Shown: positions 50,720-60,774, counted from the stretch's first letter. The stretch is 64,000 nt of DNA from Streptomyces rubrogriseus (GCF_027947575.1 NZ_CP116256.1:1736001-1800000); one strand, 5' to 3'. Notes: a model not told the origin generated them from the sequence alone. A program made the numbers and translations.

Positions 50720-51141
50720 AGCACCTTGTGCAGCGGCTCCGCCACCCGGCGCCGGTACTCCTGGATCGCCCAGCCGTTGCCGTCCGGGTCCTTGAAGTAC
50801 ATGAAGGTGGCGCCGTCGTCCGGGGCGTACTGCACCGGCTCCGAGACCTCGAGACCACGGGCGGTCAGCTCCGCGTGGGCCGCCTTGATGTCGGCGACGC
50901 AGAGCTGGAGGCCCTGGTACGAGCCCGGTTCCGGCCGGGTCTGGCCCTGCGCCATGTCCCAGATGGCGTCGCCGAGGGCGACCGAGCAGCCGGAGCCCGG
51001 GGGCGTCAGCTGGACGATCCGCATGCCCGGCATGACCTCCTGGTCGATGTCGACGTGGAAGCCGACCTTGTCGCGGTAGAAGTCCCGGGCGCGGTCGATG
51101 TCGGTGACGGGGAGCGGGATGACTTCGAGCGTGAAGTCCAT
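50695..51141 (-). CDS. VOC-family (glyoxalase/bleomycin resistance fold) protein
   Basis: A 148-aa protein with two beta-alpha-beta-beta-beta units of the vicinal oxygen chelate fold: VIPLPVTDIDRARDFYRDKV at the start, and YQGLQLCVADIKAAHAELTARG followed by FMYFKDPDGNGWAIQEYRRR in the second half. Metal-ligand histidines of true glyoxalase I are not evident, though a Glu near IQEY fits. The substrate is unknown. The last codons are duplicated behind the stop. Confidence 0.8.
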   Translation of the reverse strand: MDFTLEVIPLPVTDIDRARDFYRDKVGFHVDIDQEVMPGMRIVQLTPPGSGCSVALGDAIWDMAQGQTRPEPGSYQGLQLCVADIKAAHAELTARGLEVSEPVQYAPDDGATFMYFKDPDGNGWAIQEYRRRVAEPLHKVLADLKREG

Positions 51142-51203
51142 GGCGTGACTCCTTCGGCTTCGGCTCTCGCCGGTCGCGGGTGTCGGGTCCGTACCGGCGG
51201 GTG

Positions 51204-51458
51204 TCAGTAGTGGTAGCGCGCCTGGACGATGACCAGCTGGTCATCGGTGGGCTTGTACACAAGACGGTGCGTGTCGTCGATGCGCCGTGACCAGTAGCCG
51301 GACAGGTCGCCCTTGAGCGGCTCCGGCTTGCCGATGCCCTTGAACGGGTCACGGGCGATGTCGGCGATCAGTCTGTTGATCCGCTTGGTCACCTTCCGGT
51401 CGCTCTCGGCCCAGTGGACGTAGTCCTCCCAGCCGTGGGACGTGAAAGTGATCCTCAC
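51204..51458 (-). CDS. yoeB: YoeB-family mRNA interferase toxin
   Basis: An 84-aa RelE-superfamily toxin that cuts mRNA in the ribosomal A site. It shows the YoeB pattern: [55 protein letters not shown], then DDTHRLVYK and VQARYHY, with catalytic Glu/Arg/His in place. The GTG start overlaps the yefM stop (GTGA), and the toxin is read after the antitoxin. The equivalent pair in S. coelicolor/S. lividans has been shown functional (from memory). Confidence 0.93.
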   Translation of the reverse strand: MRITFTSHGWEDYVHWAESDRKVTKRINRLIADIARDPFKGIGKPEPLKGDLSGYWSRRIDDTHRLVYKPTDDQLVIVQARYHY

Positions 51459-51718
51459 GCCCGCTCCGCGTCCGGGTCGATCAGTTCGTGCTGCCGTGCG
51501 TCGCCCGCCTCGGCCTCCGCGATGGAGTCGAGCAGACGGCGGGCGTTCCTGGGCGAGCGCAGGAGGTGGACCGTCTCCGTCCACGCCGTGAAGTCCTCCT
51601 CGGACATGAGCACGGCGTTCCCCTTGCGGGAGGTGATGTGCACCGGGGCGTGGTCCTCGTTGACCTGCTCTATCAGCGGGAACAGATTCTGACGGGCTTC
51701 GCTGGCGGTGATGGACAT
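51455..51718 (-). CDS. yefM: YefM-family antitoxin
   Basis: An 87-aa antitoxin of the Phd/YefM family: [20 protein letters not shown] at the N-terminal DNA-binding part, [20 protein letters not shown] in the middle, and an acidic flexible C-terminus that wraps the toxin. It neutralises YoeB and represses the operon. The ATG follows GGAAGGGAGG. The operon sits immediately in front of, and divergent from, glnE. Confidence 0.93.
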   Translation of the reverse strand: MSITASEARQNLFPLIEQVNEDHAPVHITSRKGNAVLMSEEDFTAWTETVHLLRSPRNARRLLDSIAEAEAGDARQHELIDPDAERA

Positions 51719-51740
51719 ACCAGTGCCTCCCTTCCTCGGC

Positions 51741-51760
51741 TGGTACAAGATATCGTACGA
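51741..51760 (-). promoter_or_regulatory. Probable yefM-yoeB promoter/operator
   Basis: TGGTACAAGATATCGTACGA holds two GTAC units (outer arms of an imperfect palindrome) and AT-rich TATC/GATATC, 24-43 bp upstream of yefM. YefM repressors in other bacteria bind GTAC-centred palindromes; this is a candidate by position and content. Confidence 0.45.
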
Positions 51761-51892
51761 GTCTGGGGCGGTCCACCGGAAAGCGGGAGCGGTACGTCCC
51801 GGCGCCCGCACGCCGTTCCCCGGCTACGCTCAGCCCGTACGACCTTGATCCCACCCGGGCCCGTGTGCCCCGCAGTCCGACAGGAGGCCGAG

Positions 51893-54800
51893 ATGACGGC
51901 GCCGGGGCGCAGGAGCAGTACCTTCACGCGACTGCTGCGGCACGGTTTCACCGATCCCTCGGCCGCCGAACGGCTGCTGGACGGGGCCGAGCTGGCCGAG
52001 CTGCGGGCCGACCCCGTGCTCCTGGAGGCGCTGGGCGCCACCGCCGACCCGGACCTCGCCCTGCACGGCCTGGTCAGGCTCCTGGAGGCGCAGCCCGACC
52101 CCACCGCCCGCCAGGAGCTGCTGGACACCCTGATAGCCGCCAAGCCGCTGCGCGACCGTCTCCTCGGGGTGCTCGGCGCCTCCGAGGCGCTCGCCGACCA
52201 CCTCGCCCGGCACGCCGGGGACTGGCAGGCCCTGGTGACGTACGAGCCGCGGGACCTGCACCGCGGGGTCGAGGAGTTCGAACGGGGGCTCGCCGAGGCC
52301 ACCGACCCGGTGTCCCTGCGCGTCGCCTACCGGCGCTGCCTGCTGTCCATCGCCGCCCGCGACGTGTGCGGCACCATCGACGTCGCCGAGACCGCCGCCG
52401 AGCTGGCCGACCTCGCCACCGCCACCCTGCGCGCCGCCCTGGCCCTCGCCGAGGCCGCCGCACCCGAGGACGCCGCGCGGTGCAGGCTCGCGGTGATCGC
52501 GATGGGCAAGTGCGGCGGACACGAGCTGAACTACGTCTCCGACGTCGACGTCATCTTCGTGGGGGAGGCGGCGGACGCGGGCCCCGACGCCGACGAGGCC
52601 AAGGCGATCCGGGCCGCGACCTCGCTCGCCGCGCACATGATGCGGATCTGCTCCGAGACCACCGTCGAGGGCTCCATCTGGCCCGTCGACGCCAACCTCC
52701 GCCCCGAGGGCCGCAACGGCCCCCTGGTGCGCACCCTCAGCAGCCACCTGGCCTACTACCAGCGCTGGGCCAAGACCTGGGAGTTCCAGGCGCTGCTCAA
52801 GGCCCGCCCGGTGGCCGGCGACCCCGGCCTCGGCGCCGAGTACGTCGCCGCCCTCCAGCCCCTGGTGTGGCAGGCCGCCGACCGCGAGAACTTCGTCCCG
52901 GACGTGCAGAAGATGCGCCGCCGGGTGGTGGAGAACATCCCCGTCGCCGAGGTCGACCGGCAGCTCAAGCTCGGGCCCGGCGGCCTTCGGGACGTCGAGT
53001 TCGCCGTGCAGCTCCTCCAGCTGGTGCACGGACGGGCGGACACCTCCCTGCACAGCGGCACGACGCTGGACGCCCTGGAGGCGCTCGCCGCGGGCGGTTA
53101 CGTCGGCCGGACCGACGCCGCCCAGCTCGACGAGGCGTACCGGTTCCTGCGCTCCATGGAGCACCGCATCCAGCTGCACCGGCTGCGCCGCACCCACCTG
53201 GTGCCCGAGGACGAGGCCGACCTGCGCCGCCTCGGCCGCTCGCTCGGCCTGCGCACCGATCCGGTGAGCGGGCTGCTGCGCGCCTGGAAACGGCACGCAT
53301 CCGTCGTACGCCGGCTGCACGAGAAGCTGTTCTACCGGCCGCTGCTCGACGCCGTCGCCCAGCTCGCCCCCGGCGAGGCCCGGCTCAGCCCCGAGGCGGC
53401 CCGGGAACGCCTGGTCGCCCTCGGCTACGCCGACCCGGCCGCCGCGCTGCGGCACCTGGAGGCGCTCGCGTCCGGCGTCACCCGCAAGGCGGCCATCCAG
53501 CGCACCCTGCTGCCCGTGCTGCTCGGCTGGTTCGCCGACTCGGCCGATCCGGACACCGGGCTGCTCAACTTCCGCAAGGTCTCCGACGCGCTCGGCACCA
53601 CGCCCTGGTACCTCAGGCTGCTGCGCGACGAGGGCGCCGCCGCCGAGAACCTCGCCCGGGTGCTCTCCGCCGGACGACTCGCCCCCGACCTGCTGATGCG
53701 GGCCCCGGAGGCCGTCGCGCTGCTCGGCGACGGCGTCGCCGGGGGACTGCGGCCGCGCGGCCGGGCCCAGCTGGAGCAGGAGACCCTCGCCGCGGTCCGC
53801 CGCGCCGACGACGCCGTACAGGCCGTCACCGCGGTGCGCGGCGTACGGCGCCGGGAGCTGTTCCGCACGGCCGCCGCGGACATCGTCGGCTCCTACGGCA
53901 CCGAGGCCCAGCCCGTCGAGGCCGACCAGGGCGCCCTGGTGGACCTGGTCGGCGGCGCCGTGTCCGACCTGACGGCGGCGACGCTCGCGGGCACGCTGCG
54001 GGCGGTCGTGCGGGACAAGTGGGGCGACGTACTGCCGACCCGGTTCGCGATCATCGGCATGGGCCGCTTCGGCGGACACGAGCTGGGCTACGGCTCGGAC
54101 GCGGACGTGCTGTTCGTGCACGAGCCCCGCGACGGCGTGGCCGAGCGGGAGGCGGGCGACGCCGCCAACAAGGTCGTCTCCGAGATGCGCCGCCTGCTCC
54201 AGGTGCCCAGTGCCGACCCCCCGCTGCTGATCGACGCCGACCTGCGGCCCGAGGGCAGGTCCGGGCCGCTGGTGCGGACCCTGAAGTCGTACGAGGCGTA
54301 CTACCGGCGCTGGTCGCTGGGGTGGGAGTCGCACGCCCTGCTGCGGGCCGAGTTCGTCGCCGGGGACGAGGACCTGGGGCGGCGCTTCGTCGAGCTGATC
54401 GACCCCCTGCGGTACCCGGCGGGCGGGCTCGGGGAGGACGCCGTACGGGAGATCCGGCGGCTCAAGGCCCGCATGGAGTCCGAGCGGCTGCCGCGCGGGG
54501 CCGACCCCAAGCTGCACGCCAAACTGGGGCCGGGCGGTCTCTCCGACGTGGAGTGGACCGTGCAGCTGCTCCAGCTGCGGCACGGCCACGAGATCGCCGG
54601 GCTGCGCACCACCGGGACGCGCACCGCACTGACCGCCGCCCGGGACGCCGGGCTGGTCTCGGAGGAGCACACCGCCACGCTCGACGAGGCGTGGGTGCTG
54701 GCGACGCGGGTGCGCAACGCGGTGATGCTGGTGCGGGGGCGGGCGGGGGACACCTTCCCGACCGACCCGCGCGAGCTGGCGGCCGTCGGCCGCTACCTGG

Positions 54801-54895
54801 GCCACGGCTCGGGCCACGCGGGCGACATGCTCGACGAATACCGCCGCACGGCCAGAAGGGCGAGAACGGTGGTGGAGGACCTGTTCTACGCATAG
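51893..54895 (+). CDS. glnE: Bifunctional glutamine synthetase adenylyltransferase/deadenylylase
   Basis: A 1,000-aa GlnE that attaches AMP to GlnA when nitrogen is plentiful and removes it when scarce. Two nucleotidyltransferase domains each have the GxGxxGGxELxxxSDxD motif: [20 protein letters not shown] near 205 (deadenylylase) and [20 protein letters not shown] near 725 (adenylyltransferase), with paired helical GlnD_UR domains ([28 protein letters not shown]). ATG behind AGGAGGCCGAG. Its usual target glnA is not in the window; the GlnA2-type protein nearby lacks the target tyrosine. A dispersed repeat follows the stop. Confidence 0.94.
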   Translation: MTAPGRRSSTFTRLLRHGFTDPSAAERLLDGAELAELRADPVLLEALGATADPDLALHGLVRLLEAQPDPTARQELLDTLIAAKPLRDRLLGVLGASEALADHLARHAGDWQALVTYEPRDLHRGVEEFERGLAEATDPVSLRVAYRRCLLSIAARDVCGTIDVAETAAELADLATATLRAALALAEAAAPEDAARCRLAVIAMGKCGGHELNYVSDVDVIFVGEAADAGPDADEAKAIRAATSLAAHMMRICSETTVEGSIWPVDANLRPEGRNGPLVRTLSSHLAYYQRWAKTWEFQALLKARPVAGDPGLGAEYVAALQPLVWQAADRENFVPDVQKMRRRVVENIPVAEVDRQLKLGPGGLRDVEFAVQLLQLVHGRADTSLHSGTTLDALEALAAGGYVGRTDAAQLDEAYRFLRSMEHRIQLHRLRRTHLVPEDEADLRRLGRSLGLRTDPVSGLLRAWKRHASVVRRLHEKLFYRPLLDAVAQLAPGEARLSPEAARERLVALGYADPAAALRHLEALASGVTRKAAIQRTLLPVLLGWFADSADPDTGLLNFRKVSDALGTTPWYLRLLRDEGAAAENLARVLSAGRLAPDLLMRAPEAVALLGDGVAGGLRPRGRAQLEQETLAAVRRADDAVQAVTAVRGVRRRELFRTAAADIVGSYGTEAQPVEADQGALVDLVGGAVSDLTAATLAGTLRAVVRDKWGDVLPTRFAIIGMGRFGGHELGYGSDADVLFVHEPRDGVAEREAGDAANKVVSEMRRLLQVPSADPPLLIDADLRPEGRSGPLVRTLKSYEAYYRRWSLGWESHALLRAEFVAGDEDLGRRFVELIDPLRYPAGGLGEDAVREIRRLKARMESERLPRGADPKLHAKLGPGGLSDVEWTVQLLQLRHGHEIAGLRTTGTRTALTAARDAGLVSEEHTATLDEAWVLATRVRNAVMLVRGRAGDTFPTDPRELAAVGRYLGHGSGHAGDMLDEYRRTARRARTVVEDLFYA

Positions 54896-54896
54896 C

Positions 54897-55013
54897 CCCG
54901 CCGCTGCGGGCAGTCGTACCCCGCCCGTAGCTGCGGGCAGTCGTGCCTCCCCCAGTGCCTGAACGGCCTGGGAGGTACCCCCAGGCGGCACGGGTGGGCG
55001 CAGCGGCACCCCG
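54897..55013. repeat. Dispersed intergenic repeat behind glnE
   Basis: Left arm TAGCTGCGGGCAGTCGTGCC (54928-54947) and the 30-bp right arm (54984-55013, starting GGCGGCACGGGTGGGCGCAG) are identical to copies at 5936-5955 and 5961-5990. Here the arms are split by a 36-bp piece TCCCCCAGTGCC...GGGAGGTACCCCCA, itself a small stem-loop repeat, where the other locus has 5 bases. A partial CTGCGGGCAGTCGTACC precedes. This is a mosaic non-coding element that may act as a transcription end. Confidence 0.75.
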
Positions 55014-55053
55014 CCCCGCCGGGTAGCGCACTCCCCGGGCCCCCACCCCGCAG

Positions 55054-55923
55054 CTACGCCCGCCCCGGCAACCACACCCTCCGCCGCCGCGCAGCGGCCG
55101 GCACCAGACGAGGCAACGCGTACGGCAGCCTCCCGTACCACGCGGCAGCGACCCCGTACCCGAACGCCAGGCACAGCACGCCCCCCACCGCGTCCAGCCA
55201 GAAGTGGTTCGCCGTAGCCACGATCACCACCAGCGTGAGCGCCGGATACACCAGCCCCAGCACCCGCACCCACGGCACCGACGCCAGCGCGAAGATCGTC
55301 AGCCCGCACCACACCGACCACCCGATGTGCATCGACGGCATCGCGGCGTACTGGTTGGACATGTTCTTCAGGTCGCCCGACGCCATCGACCCCCAGGTCT
55401 GGTGGACCATCACGGTGTCGACGAAGTGCCCGCCGTTCATCAGCCGGGGCGGGGCGAGCGGGTACAGGTAGTAACCGGCCAGGGCGACGCCGGTGGTGGC
55501 GAAGAGCACCAGCCGGGTCGCCGCGTAGCGGCCGGGATGGCTGCGGAAGAGCCACACCAGGACACCCAGCGTGACCACGAAGTGCAGCGTGGCGTAGTAG
55601 TAGTTCATGCCGACGACCAGCCAGGTCACCGAGTTCACCGCGTGGTTGACGGACTCCTCGACGGCGACGCCCAGTTGCTGCTCGACCCGCCAGATCCAGT
55701 CGGCGTTGCGCAGTGCGGCCGTCCGCTGTTCCGGCACCGCGTTGCGGACGAGGGAGTACGTCCAGTAGCTGAGCGCGATCAGCAGGATCTCGAACCACAG
55801 GCGCGGTCGGCGCGGGGCGCGGAACCGGGACAGGAGGCGCTTCCCCGTCGTCCCAGTGACGGGGTGTGGAACGCCGTCCTCCAGGCGTTCCCGAGTCCTC
55901 ACGGTCGCGTCACCCATAGGCAT
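55054..55923 (-). CDS. PAP2-superfamily membrane phosphatase (inositol phosphorylceramide synthase-like)
   Basis: A 289-aa membrane protein with about six helices. Active-site blocks of the PAP2 family are APPRLMNGGHF (first part), YAAMPSMHIGW (PSxH) and TANHFWLDAVGG (His/Asp). The arrangement matches the AUR1/Ipt1-like branch found next to glnE in streptomycetes. It likely removes or transfers a phosphate head group of a lipid at the outer face of the membrane. Two starts 6 bp apart (MPM) are possible. Confidence 0.85.
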   Translation of the reverse strand: MPMGDATVRTRERLEDGVPHPVTGTTGKRLLSRFRAPRRPRLWFEILLIALSYWTYSLVRNAVPEQRTAALRNADWIWRVEQQLGVAVEESVNHAVNSVTWLVVGMNYYYATLHFVVTLGVLVWLFRSHPGRYAATRLVLFATTGVALAGYYLYPLAPPRLMNGGHFVDTVMVHQTWGSMASGDLKNMSNQYAAMPSMHIGWSVWCGLTIFALASVPWVRVLGLVYPALTLVVIVATANHFWLDAVGGVLCLAFGYGVAAAWYGRLPYALPRLVPAAARRRRVWLPGRA

Positions 55924-56011
55924 GAAGTCTGCCAGAAAAGCCTTCTTCCACCGATCATCCCTCAGGTGGAACCGACCCGCATCCGGCCCGGAGCCGGCAC
56001 CCCCACGGGGA

Positions 56012-57151
56012 TCAGGGGCGGCCGCGCTCGCCCGGCGCCGACGCCGTCGAACCGCGCACCACCAGCTCCGGCATGAACACGAACTCGCTGTGCGGCGCGG
56101 GCGTCCCGCCGATCTCCTCCAGGAGCGTGCGCACCGCCGCCTGACCCATCGCCGGGACCGGCTTGCGGACCGTGGTGAGCGGCGGGTCGGTGAAGGCGAT
56201 CAGCGGCGAGTCGTCGAAACCGACGACCGAGACGTCCTTGGGCACGTCCAGGCCCAGCTGCCGGGCCGCGCGTATCGCGCCCAGCGCCATCATGTCGCTG
56301 GCGCAGACCACCGCCGTGCAGTCCCGCCCGATGAGCGCGGCGGCCGCCGCCTGGCCGCCCTCCAGGGTGTACAGCGAGTGCTGGACCAGCTCCTTCTCCA
56401 CCGTCTCGGCGCTCAGCCCCAACTGGTCCTGGACGGTGCGGACGAAGCCCTCGATCTTGCGCTGCACCGGCACGAACCGCTTCGGCCCGAGGGCCAGTCC
56501 GATCCGGGTGTGGCCGAGCGAGACGAGGTGGGTGACCGCGAGGCTCATCGCGGCCCGGTCGTCGGGCGAGATGAACGGCGCCTGCACCTGCGACGAGAAG
56601 CCGTCGACGAGGACGAAGGGCACGCCCTGCGCGCGCAGCCGCTCGTAGCGCTGCATGTCGGCGGTGGTGTCGGCGTGCAGCCCCGAGACGTAGATGATGC
56701 CGGCCACCCCGCGGTCGACCAGCATCTCGGTCAGCTCGTCCTCCGTGGAGCCGCCCGGCGTCTGGGTGGCGAGGACGGGCGTGTAGCCCTGGCGGGTCAG
56801 CGCCTGCCCGATGACCTGCGCCAGGGCCGGGAATATCGGGTTCTCCAGCTCCGGGGTGATCAGGCCCACCAGGCCCTCGCTGCGCTGCCGCAGCCGCACC
56901 GGGCGCTCGTAGCCCAGCACGTCGAGGGCGGCGAGCACGGACTGGCGGGTGGTGGCGGCGACGCCCGGCTTCCCGTTGAGGACGCGGCTGACGGTCGCTT
57001 CGCTCACCCCCGCCTGGGCGGCGATGTCGGCAAGCCGTGTGGTCACAGGGGTGGACTGTACCTGTCGGCCGCTCCCTTGCACACCGATCGGGCGCCGTGG
57101 GCGGCCTGTTGGACGGCCCGTCGGACGGCCCGGCGCGGGCTGCTGCGTCAT
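56012..57151 (-). CDS. malR: LacI-family maltose regulon repressor MalR
   Basis: A LacI/GalR regulator. HTH: TTRLADIAAQAGVSEATVSRVLNGKPGV; hinge YERPVRLRQRSEGLVGLI; periplasmic-binding-type effector domain to the end (TDPPLTTVRKPVPAMGQAAV). It represses malEFG and secreted amylase genes when maltodextrin is absent. The open frame begins at an ATG at 57151 with a 35-residue Pro/Gly/Arg tail before the HTH (379 aa). A GTG nearer the HTH (about residue 36, VTTRL) would give the roughly 344-aa size I remember for S. coelicolor MalR and could be the true start. It is divergent from malE across CTTGC/GCAAG elements. Confidence 0.92.
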   Translation of the reverse strand: MTQQPAPGRPTGRPTGRPRRPIGVQGSGRQVQSTPVTTRLADIAAQAGVSEATVSRVLNGKPGVAATTRQSVLAALDVLGYERPVRLRQRSEGLVGLITPELENPIFPALAQVIGQALTRQGYTPVLATQTPGGSTEDELTEMLVDRGVAGIIYVSGLHADTTADMQRYERLRAQGVPFVLVDGFSSQVQAPFISPDDRAAMSLAVTHLVSLGHTRIGLALGPKRFVPVQRKIEGFVRTVQDQLGLSAETVEKELVQHSLYTLEGGQAAAAALIGRDCTAVVCASDMMALGAIRAARQLGLDVPKDVSVVGFDDSPLIAFTDPPLTTVRKPVPAMGQAAVRTLLEEIGGTPAPHSEFVFMPELVVRGSTASAPGERGRP

Positions 57152-57174
57152 CGCGCTCCCTCGAGAAAGTGGCG

Positions 57175-57198
57175 GCAAGAGCTTGCAGAGTCTTGCAC
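57175..57198. promoter_or_regulatory. MalR-type operator 1 (malR/malE intergenic)
   Basis: GCAAGAGCTTGC followed by AGAGTCTTGC: one GCAAG and two CTTGC half-sites in phase, 24-47 bp upstream of the malR ATG. These match the CTTGC/GCAAG repeats reported at maltose and amylase promoters of Streptomyces. Confidence 0.7.
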
Positions 57199-57282
57199 AA
57201 CCCGCCCGATACCGCTCGGGCCCCGTAAACAAGCGTCTCACGACGGTCGCCGAGAGGTCACGCCCGGATAACTTCGGAGATC

Positions 57283-57305
57283 TCTTGCACATTTTTGCAG
57301 CAAGA
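57283..57305. promoter_or_regulatory. MalR-type operator 2 (in front of malE)
   Basis: TCTTGC and GCAAGA are the arms of a 23-bp inverted repeat (spacer ACATTTTTGCA), 133-155 bp upstream of the malE start and next to a likely malE promoter (TTTCGCC...GCTGTTACGTT). Confidence 0.7.
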
Positions 57306-57437
57306 CCTTTCGCCAGGCTTTCAACGCTGTTACGTTCACGTCGCCCGACGGCAGCAACGAAGCGGTCGGCGGTCGGCAGGAGCGGCGGACGGGCCCGCAC
57401 CCTGCACCACACGGGCTTTCACCCTCAAGGAGAACTC

Positions 57438-58709
57438 ATGCGGCGTGGCATAGCGGCCACCGCGCTGGTGGCGTCCCTCGCCCTGGCGGCGACGGCGTGC
57501 GGCGGAGACGGCGACAGCGACAGCGAGTCGGGCGGACCGGTCACCATCACTTACTGGGACACCTCCAACGCGACCAACGAGGCGCCGACCTACAAGGCCC
57601 TGGTCAAGGAGTTCGAGGCCGCCAACAAGGGCGTCAAGGTCAACTTCGTCAACGTGCCCTTCGACCAGGCGCAGAACAAGTTCGACACCGCCGCCGGCTC
57701 CAAGGGCGCCCCGGACGTGCTGCGCTCCGAGGTCGGCTGGACGCCCGCCTTCGCCAAGAAGGGCTTCTTCCTGCCGCTGGACGGCACCGAGGCCCTCGCC
57801 GAGCAGGACAAGTTCCAGCCCAACCTGATCGAGCAGGCCAAGTACGAGGGCAAGACCTACGGCGTCCCGCTGGTCACCGACACCCTCGCCTTCGTCTACA
57901 ACAAGGCGCTCTTCGAGAAGGCCGGCGTCGAGGCCCCCAAGACCTGGGACGACCTGAAGAAGGCCGCCGCCACCATCAAGGACAAGACCGGCGTCGACGG
58001 CTACTGGGCCTCCACGGCCGGCTACTACGCGCAGCCGTTCCTGTACGGCGAGGGCACCGACACCGTCGACGCCGACGCCAAGAAGGTCACCGTCGACTCC
58101 GCCGAGGCGAAGAAGGGCTACGGCACCTGGCTGAGCCTCTTCGACGGCAAGGGCCTGCACAAGGCCGACACCACCGCGGACGCCTACGCCCACATCCAGG
58201 AGGCGTTCGTCAGCGGCAAGGTCGCCTCGATCATCCAGGGCCCGTGGGAGATCACCAACTTCTACAAGGGCTCGGCGTTCAAGGACAAGAACAACCTCGG
58301 CATCGTCACCGTCCCGGCCGGTTCCACCGGCAAGGCGGGCGCCCCGACCGGCGGCCACAACCTCTCGGTCTACGCCGGTTCGGACAAGGCGCACCAGGAG
58401 GCGGCGCTGAAGTTCGTGAACTTCATGACCTCGGCGAAGTCCCAGGAGACCGTCGCCCTGAAGAACTCCACGCTGCCGACCCGCGACGACGCCTACACCG
58501 CGAAGGTCAAGGCCGACCCGGGCATCGCCGGCTTCCAGACGGTCCTGCCCGCCGCCCAGCCGCGCCCGGCGCTGCCCGAGTACAGCTCCCTGTGGACGCC
58601 GCTGGACGACGAGCTGCCCCAGATCGCCGGCGGCAAGAAGTCCCTGGACGAGGGGCTGGGCGACGCCGAGACCGCGATCGCCAAGCTGGTGCCGGACTTC
58701 AGCAAGTAG
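57438..58709 (+). CDS. malE: Maltose/maltodextrin-binding lipoprotein MalE
   Basis: A 423-aa solute-binding lipoprotein: signal MRRGIAATALVASLALAATA, lipobox ATAC, then an acidic Ser/Asp linker and a class 1 sugar-binding fold (ITYWDTSNATNEAPTYKALV; PDVLRSEVGWTPAFAKKG; YGVPLVTDTLAFVYNKALFE; IIQGPWEITNFYKG). It captures maltose and maltodextrins for MalFG. Energy is probably supplied by a shared MsiK-type ATPase encoded elsewhere, since none lies in this operon. ATG behind AAGGAGAACTC. A hairpin after the stop probably raises malE level over malFG. Confidence 0.93.
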   Translation: MRRGIAATALVASLALAATACGGDGDSDSESGGPVTITYWDTSNATNEAPTYKALVKEFEAANKGVKVNFVNVPFDQAQNKFDTAAGSKGAPDVLRSEVGWTPAFAKKGFFLPLDGTEALAEQDKFQPNLIEQAKYEGKTYGVPLVTDTLAFVYNKALFEKAGVEAPKTWDDLKKAAATIKDKTGVDGYWASTAGYYAQPFLYGEGTDTVDADAKKVTVDSAEAKKGYGTWLSLFDGKGLHKADTTADAYAHIQEAFVSGKVASIIQGPWEITNFYKGSAFKDKNNLGIVTVPAGSTGKAGAPTGGHNLSVYAGSDKAHQEAALKFVNFMTSAKSQETVALKNSTLPTRDDAYTAKVKADPGIAGFQTVLPAAQPRPALPEYSSLWTPLDDELPQIAGGKKSLDEGLGDAETAIAKLVPDFSK

Positions 58710-58717
58710 CAGCACCG

Positions 58718-58756
58718 ACCGCCGGGCCCCCGCAGTGGGGGGAGGGGCCCGGCGGT
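58718..58756 (+). terminator. Hairpin between malE and malF
   Basis: ACCGCCGGGCCCC and GGGGCCCGGCGGT form a 13-bp perfect stem with a 13-base loop, 9 bp past the malE stop. In mal operons such a structure stabilises malE mRNA and reduces read-through into malF. Confidence 0.75.
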
Positions 58757-58824
58757 CGCCGGCCGTGCGCCGCACCCCGACCGCAGACCCCTGACCTTCC
58801 CGATGCTCCCGAAGGTGTCGAACC

Positions 58825-59829
58825 ATGACAGTCGCCATCGACCGCGCGACCGGCAAGCGCCGCGGTGACCGCACCCCGCGGCCCGGCCTCGGCCGGCGTC
58901 TGAAAGACGGCTACCAGAAGCACTGGTACGCCTACGCCATGATCGCGCCGGTGGCCGTCGTGATCGGCGTCCTCGTGCTGTACCCGCTGGGCTACGGCCT
59001 CTACCTCACCCTCACCGACGCCAACAGCCTCAACAGCGCGCGCACCATCGGCGTCAACGAGATCGAGGCCACCTACAAGTTCGTCGGCCTGGACAACTAC
59101 GCCGACATCCTGTGGGGCCCGACGGCCTACGACCGGTTCTGGTCGCACTTCATCTGGACCATCGTGTGGACGGCGGTCTGCGTCGGCCTGCACTTCTTCA
59201 TCGGCCTCGGGCTCGCGCTGCTGCTCAACCAGAAGCTGCGCGGCCGGACCTTCTACCGGCTGATCCTGGTCCTGCCCTGGGCCGTGCCCACCTTCGTCAC
59301 CGTCTTCGGCTGGCGCTTCATGCTCGCCGACCAGGGCATCATCAACTCCGCCCTGGACTGGCTGCACCTGCCGACGCCCGCGTGGCTCGAGGACACCTTC
59401 TGGCAGCGTTTCTCCGCGATCATGGTCAACACCTGGTGCGGTGTGCCGTTCATGATGGTCTCGCTCCTGGGCGGCCTGCAGTCCATCGACAACAGCCTCT
59501 ACGAGGCCTCCGAGATGGACGGCGCCAACGCCTGGCAGCGCTTCCGCTACGTCACCCTGCCCGGTCTGCGCTCGGTCAGCTCCACGGTCGTGCTGCTCGG
59601 CATCATCTGGACCTTCAACCAGTTCGCCGTGATCTTCCTGCTGTTCGGCAACACCGCCCCCGACGCGCAGATCCTCGTCACCTGGGCGTACCAGCTCGGC
59701 TTCGGACAGCAGCCGCGCGACTTCGCGCAGTCCGCGGCCTACGGCATCCTGCTGCTGGCCATCCTGATCGTCTTCACCTCCTTCTACCGCCGCTGGCTGA
59801 ACCGCAATGAGCAGCAGCTCGCGAACTGA
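58825..59829 (+). CDS. malF: Maltose ABC transporter permease MalF
   Basis: A 334-aa inner-membrane permease with six hydrophobic helices. The EAA loop that docks the ATPase reads YEASEMDGANAWQRFRYVTLPGLR at about residues 230-253. It forms the translocation channel with MalG. It starts 115 bp behind malE, past a hairpin, with a weak GAAGGTGTCGAACC site. Confidence 0.93.
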   Translation: MTVAIDRATGKRRGDRTPRPGLGRRLKDGYQKHWYAYAMIAPVAVVIGVLVLYPLGYGLYLTLTDANSLNSARTIGVNEIEATYKFVGLDNYADILWGPTAYDRFWSHFIWTIVWTAVCVGLHFFIGLGLALLLNQKLRGRTFYRLILVLPWAVPTFVTVFGWRFMLADQGIINSALDWLHLPTPAWLEDTFWQRFSAIMVNTWCGVPFMMVSLLGGLQSIDNSLYEASEMDGANAWQRFRYVTLPGLRSVSSTVVLLGIIWTFNQFAVIFLLFGNTAPDAQILVTWAYQLGFGQQPRDFAQSAAYGILLLAILIVFTSFYRRWLNRNEQQLAN

Positions 59830-59842
59830 GGCAGGAGCCGCC

Positions 59843-60754
59843 ATGAGTACAAGCACCGCGCCCACCGAGGCCCCCGCCGAGCAGGTCGCCGCGTCCACCG
59901 CGCCGCCGCGCAAGGTCCGCGGCCGCGGCGAACGCAGCCGCGCCGCGTCCCTCGCCTCCCACGGCGTGCTGACCCTCGCGAGCCTCGTCGCGCTCTTCCC
60001 GGTCGCCTGGCTGGTCTACCTGTCCCTCGGCCCGGACAAGAACGACTACCTGCACCCCGGACGCATCTGGTCGAAGATGACCTTCGACAACTACGCGTTC
60101 GTGCTCCAGGACACCAACTTCTTCGACTGGCTGAAGAGCTCGCTGATCGTCTCGCTGGGCACCACGGTCATCGGCGTCATGGTCGCCGCCACCACCGGCT
60201 ACGCGGTCTCGCGGATGCGCTTCCCGGGCTACAAGAAGCTCATGTGGGTCCTGCTGGTCACCCAGATGTTCCCGATCGCGGTCCTGATCGTGCCGATGTA
60301 CCAGATCCTGTCGAAGCTCCAGCTCATCGACAACTACTTCGGCCTGATCCTGGTCTACTGCTCGACCGCGGTGCCGTACTGCGCCTGGCTGCTCAAGGGC
60401 TACTTCGACACCATCCCGTTCGAGATCGACGAGGCCGGGCGGGTGGACGGGCTGACGCCGTTCGGCACCTTCTTCCGGCTGATCCTGCCGCTGGCCCGGC
60501 CGGGCCTCGCGGTCGCCGGCTTCTACAGCTTCATCACCGCGTTCGGCGAGGTCGCCTTCGCCTCGACGTTCATGCTGAGCGACACGAAGTACACCTTCGC
60601 CGTCGGACTGCAGAGCTTCGTCAGCGAGCACGACGCCCAGCGCAACCTGATGGCGGCCACCGCCGTGCTCGTCGCGATACCCGTCTCCGCGTTCTTCTAC
60701 CTGGTGCAGAAGAACCTGGTGACCGGCCTCACCGCGGGCGGCACGAAGGGCTGA
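59843..60754 (+). CDS. malG: Maltose ABC transporter permease MalG
   Basis: A 303-aa permease with a Thr/Ala/Pro-rich cytoplasmic tail and six helices; the EAA-type loop reads FEIDEAGRVDGLTPFGTFFRLILPL. It pairs with MalF. The ATG lies 13 bp after malF behind GCAGGAGCCGCC, so the two are co-translated. Confidence 0.93.
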   Translation: MSTSTAPTEAPAEQVAASTAPPRKVRGRGERSRAASLASHGVLTLASLVALFPVAWLVYLSLGPDKNDYLHPGRIWSKMTFDNYAFVLQDTNFFDWLKSSLIVSLGTTVIGVMVAATTGYAVSRMRFPGYKKLMWVLLVTQMFPIAVLIVPMYQILSKLQLIDNYFGLILVYCSTAVPYCAWLLKGYFDTIPFEIDEAGRVDGLTPFGTFFRLILPLARPGLAVAGFYSFITAFGEVAFASTFMLSDTKYTFAVGLQSFVSEHDAQRNLMAATAVLVAIPVSAFFYLVQKNLVTGLTAGGTKG

Positions 60755-60774
60755 CCGCCCCACCCGGAAATCGT

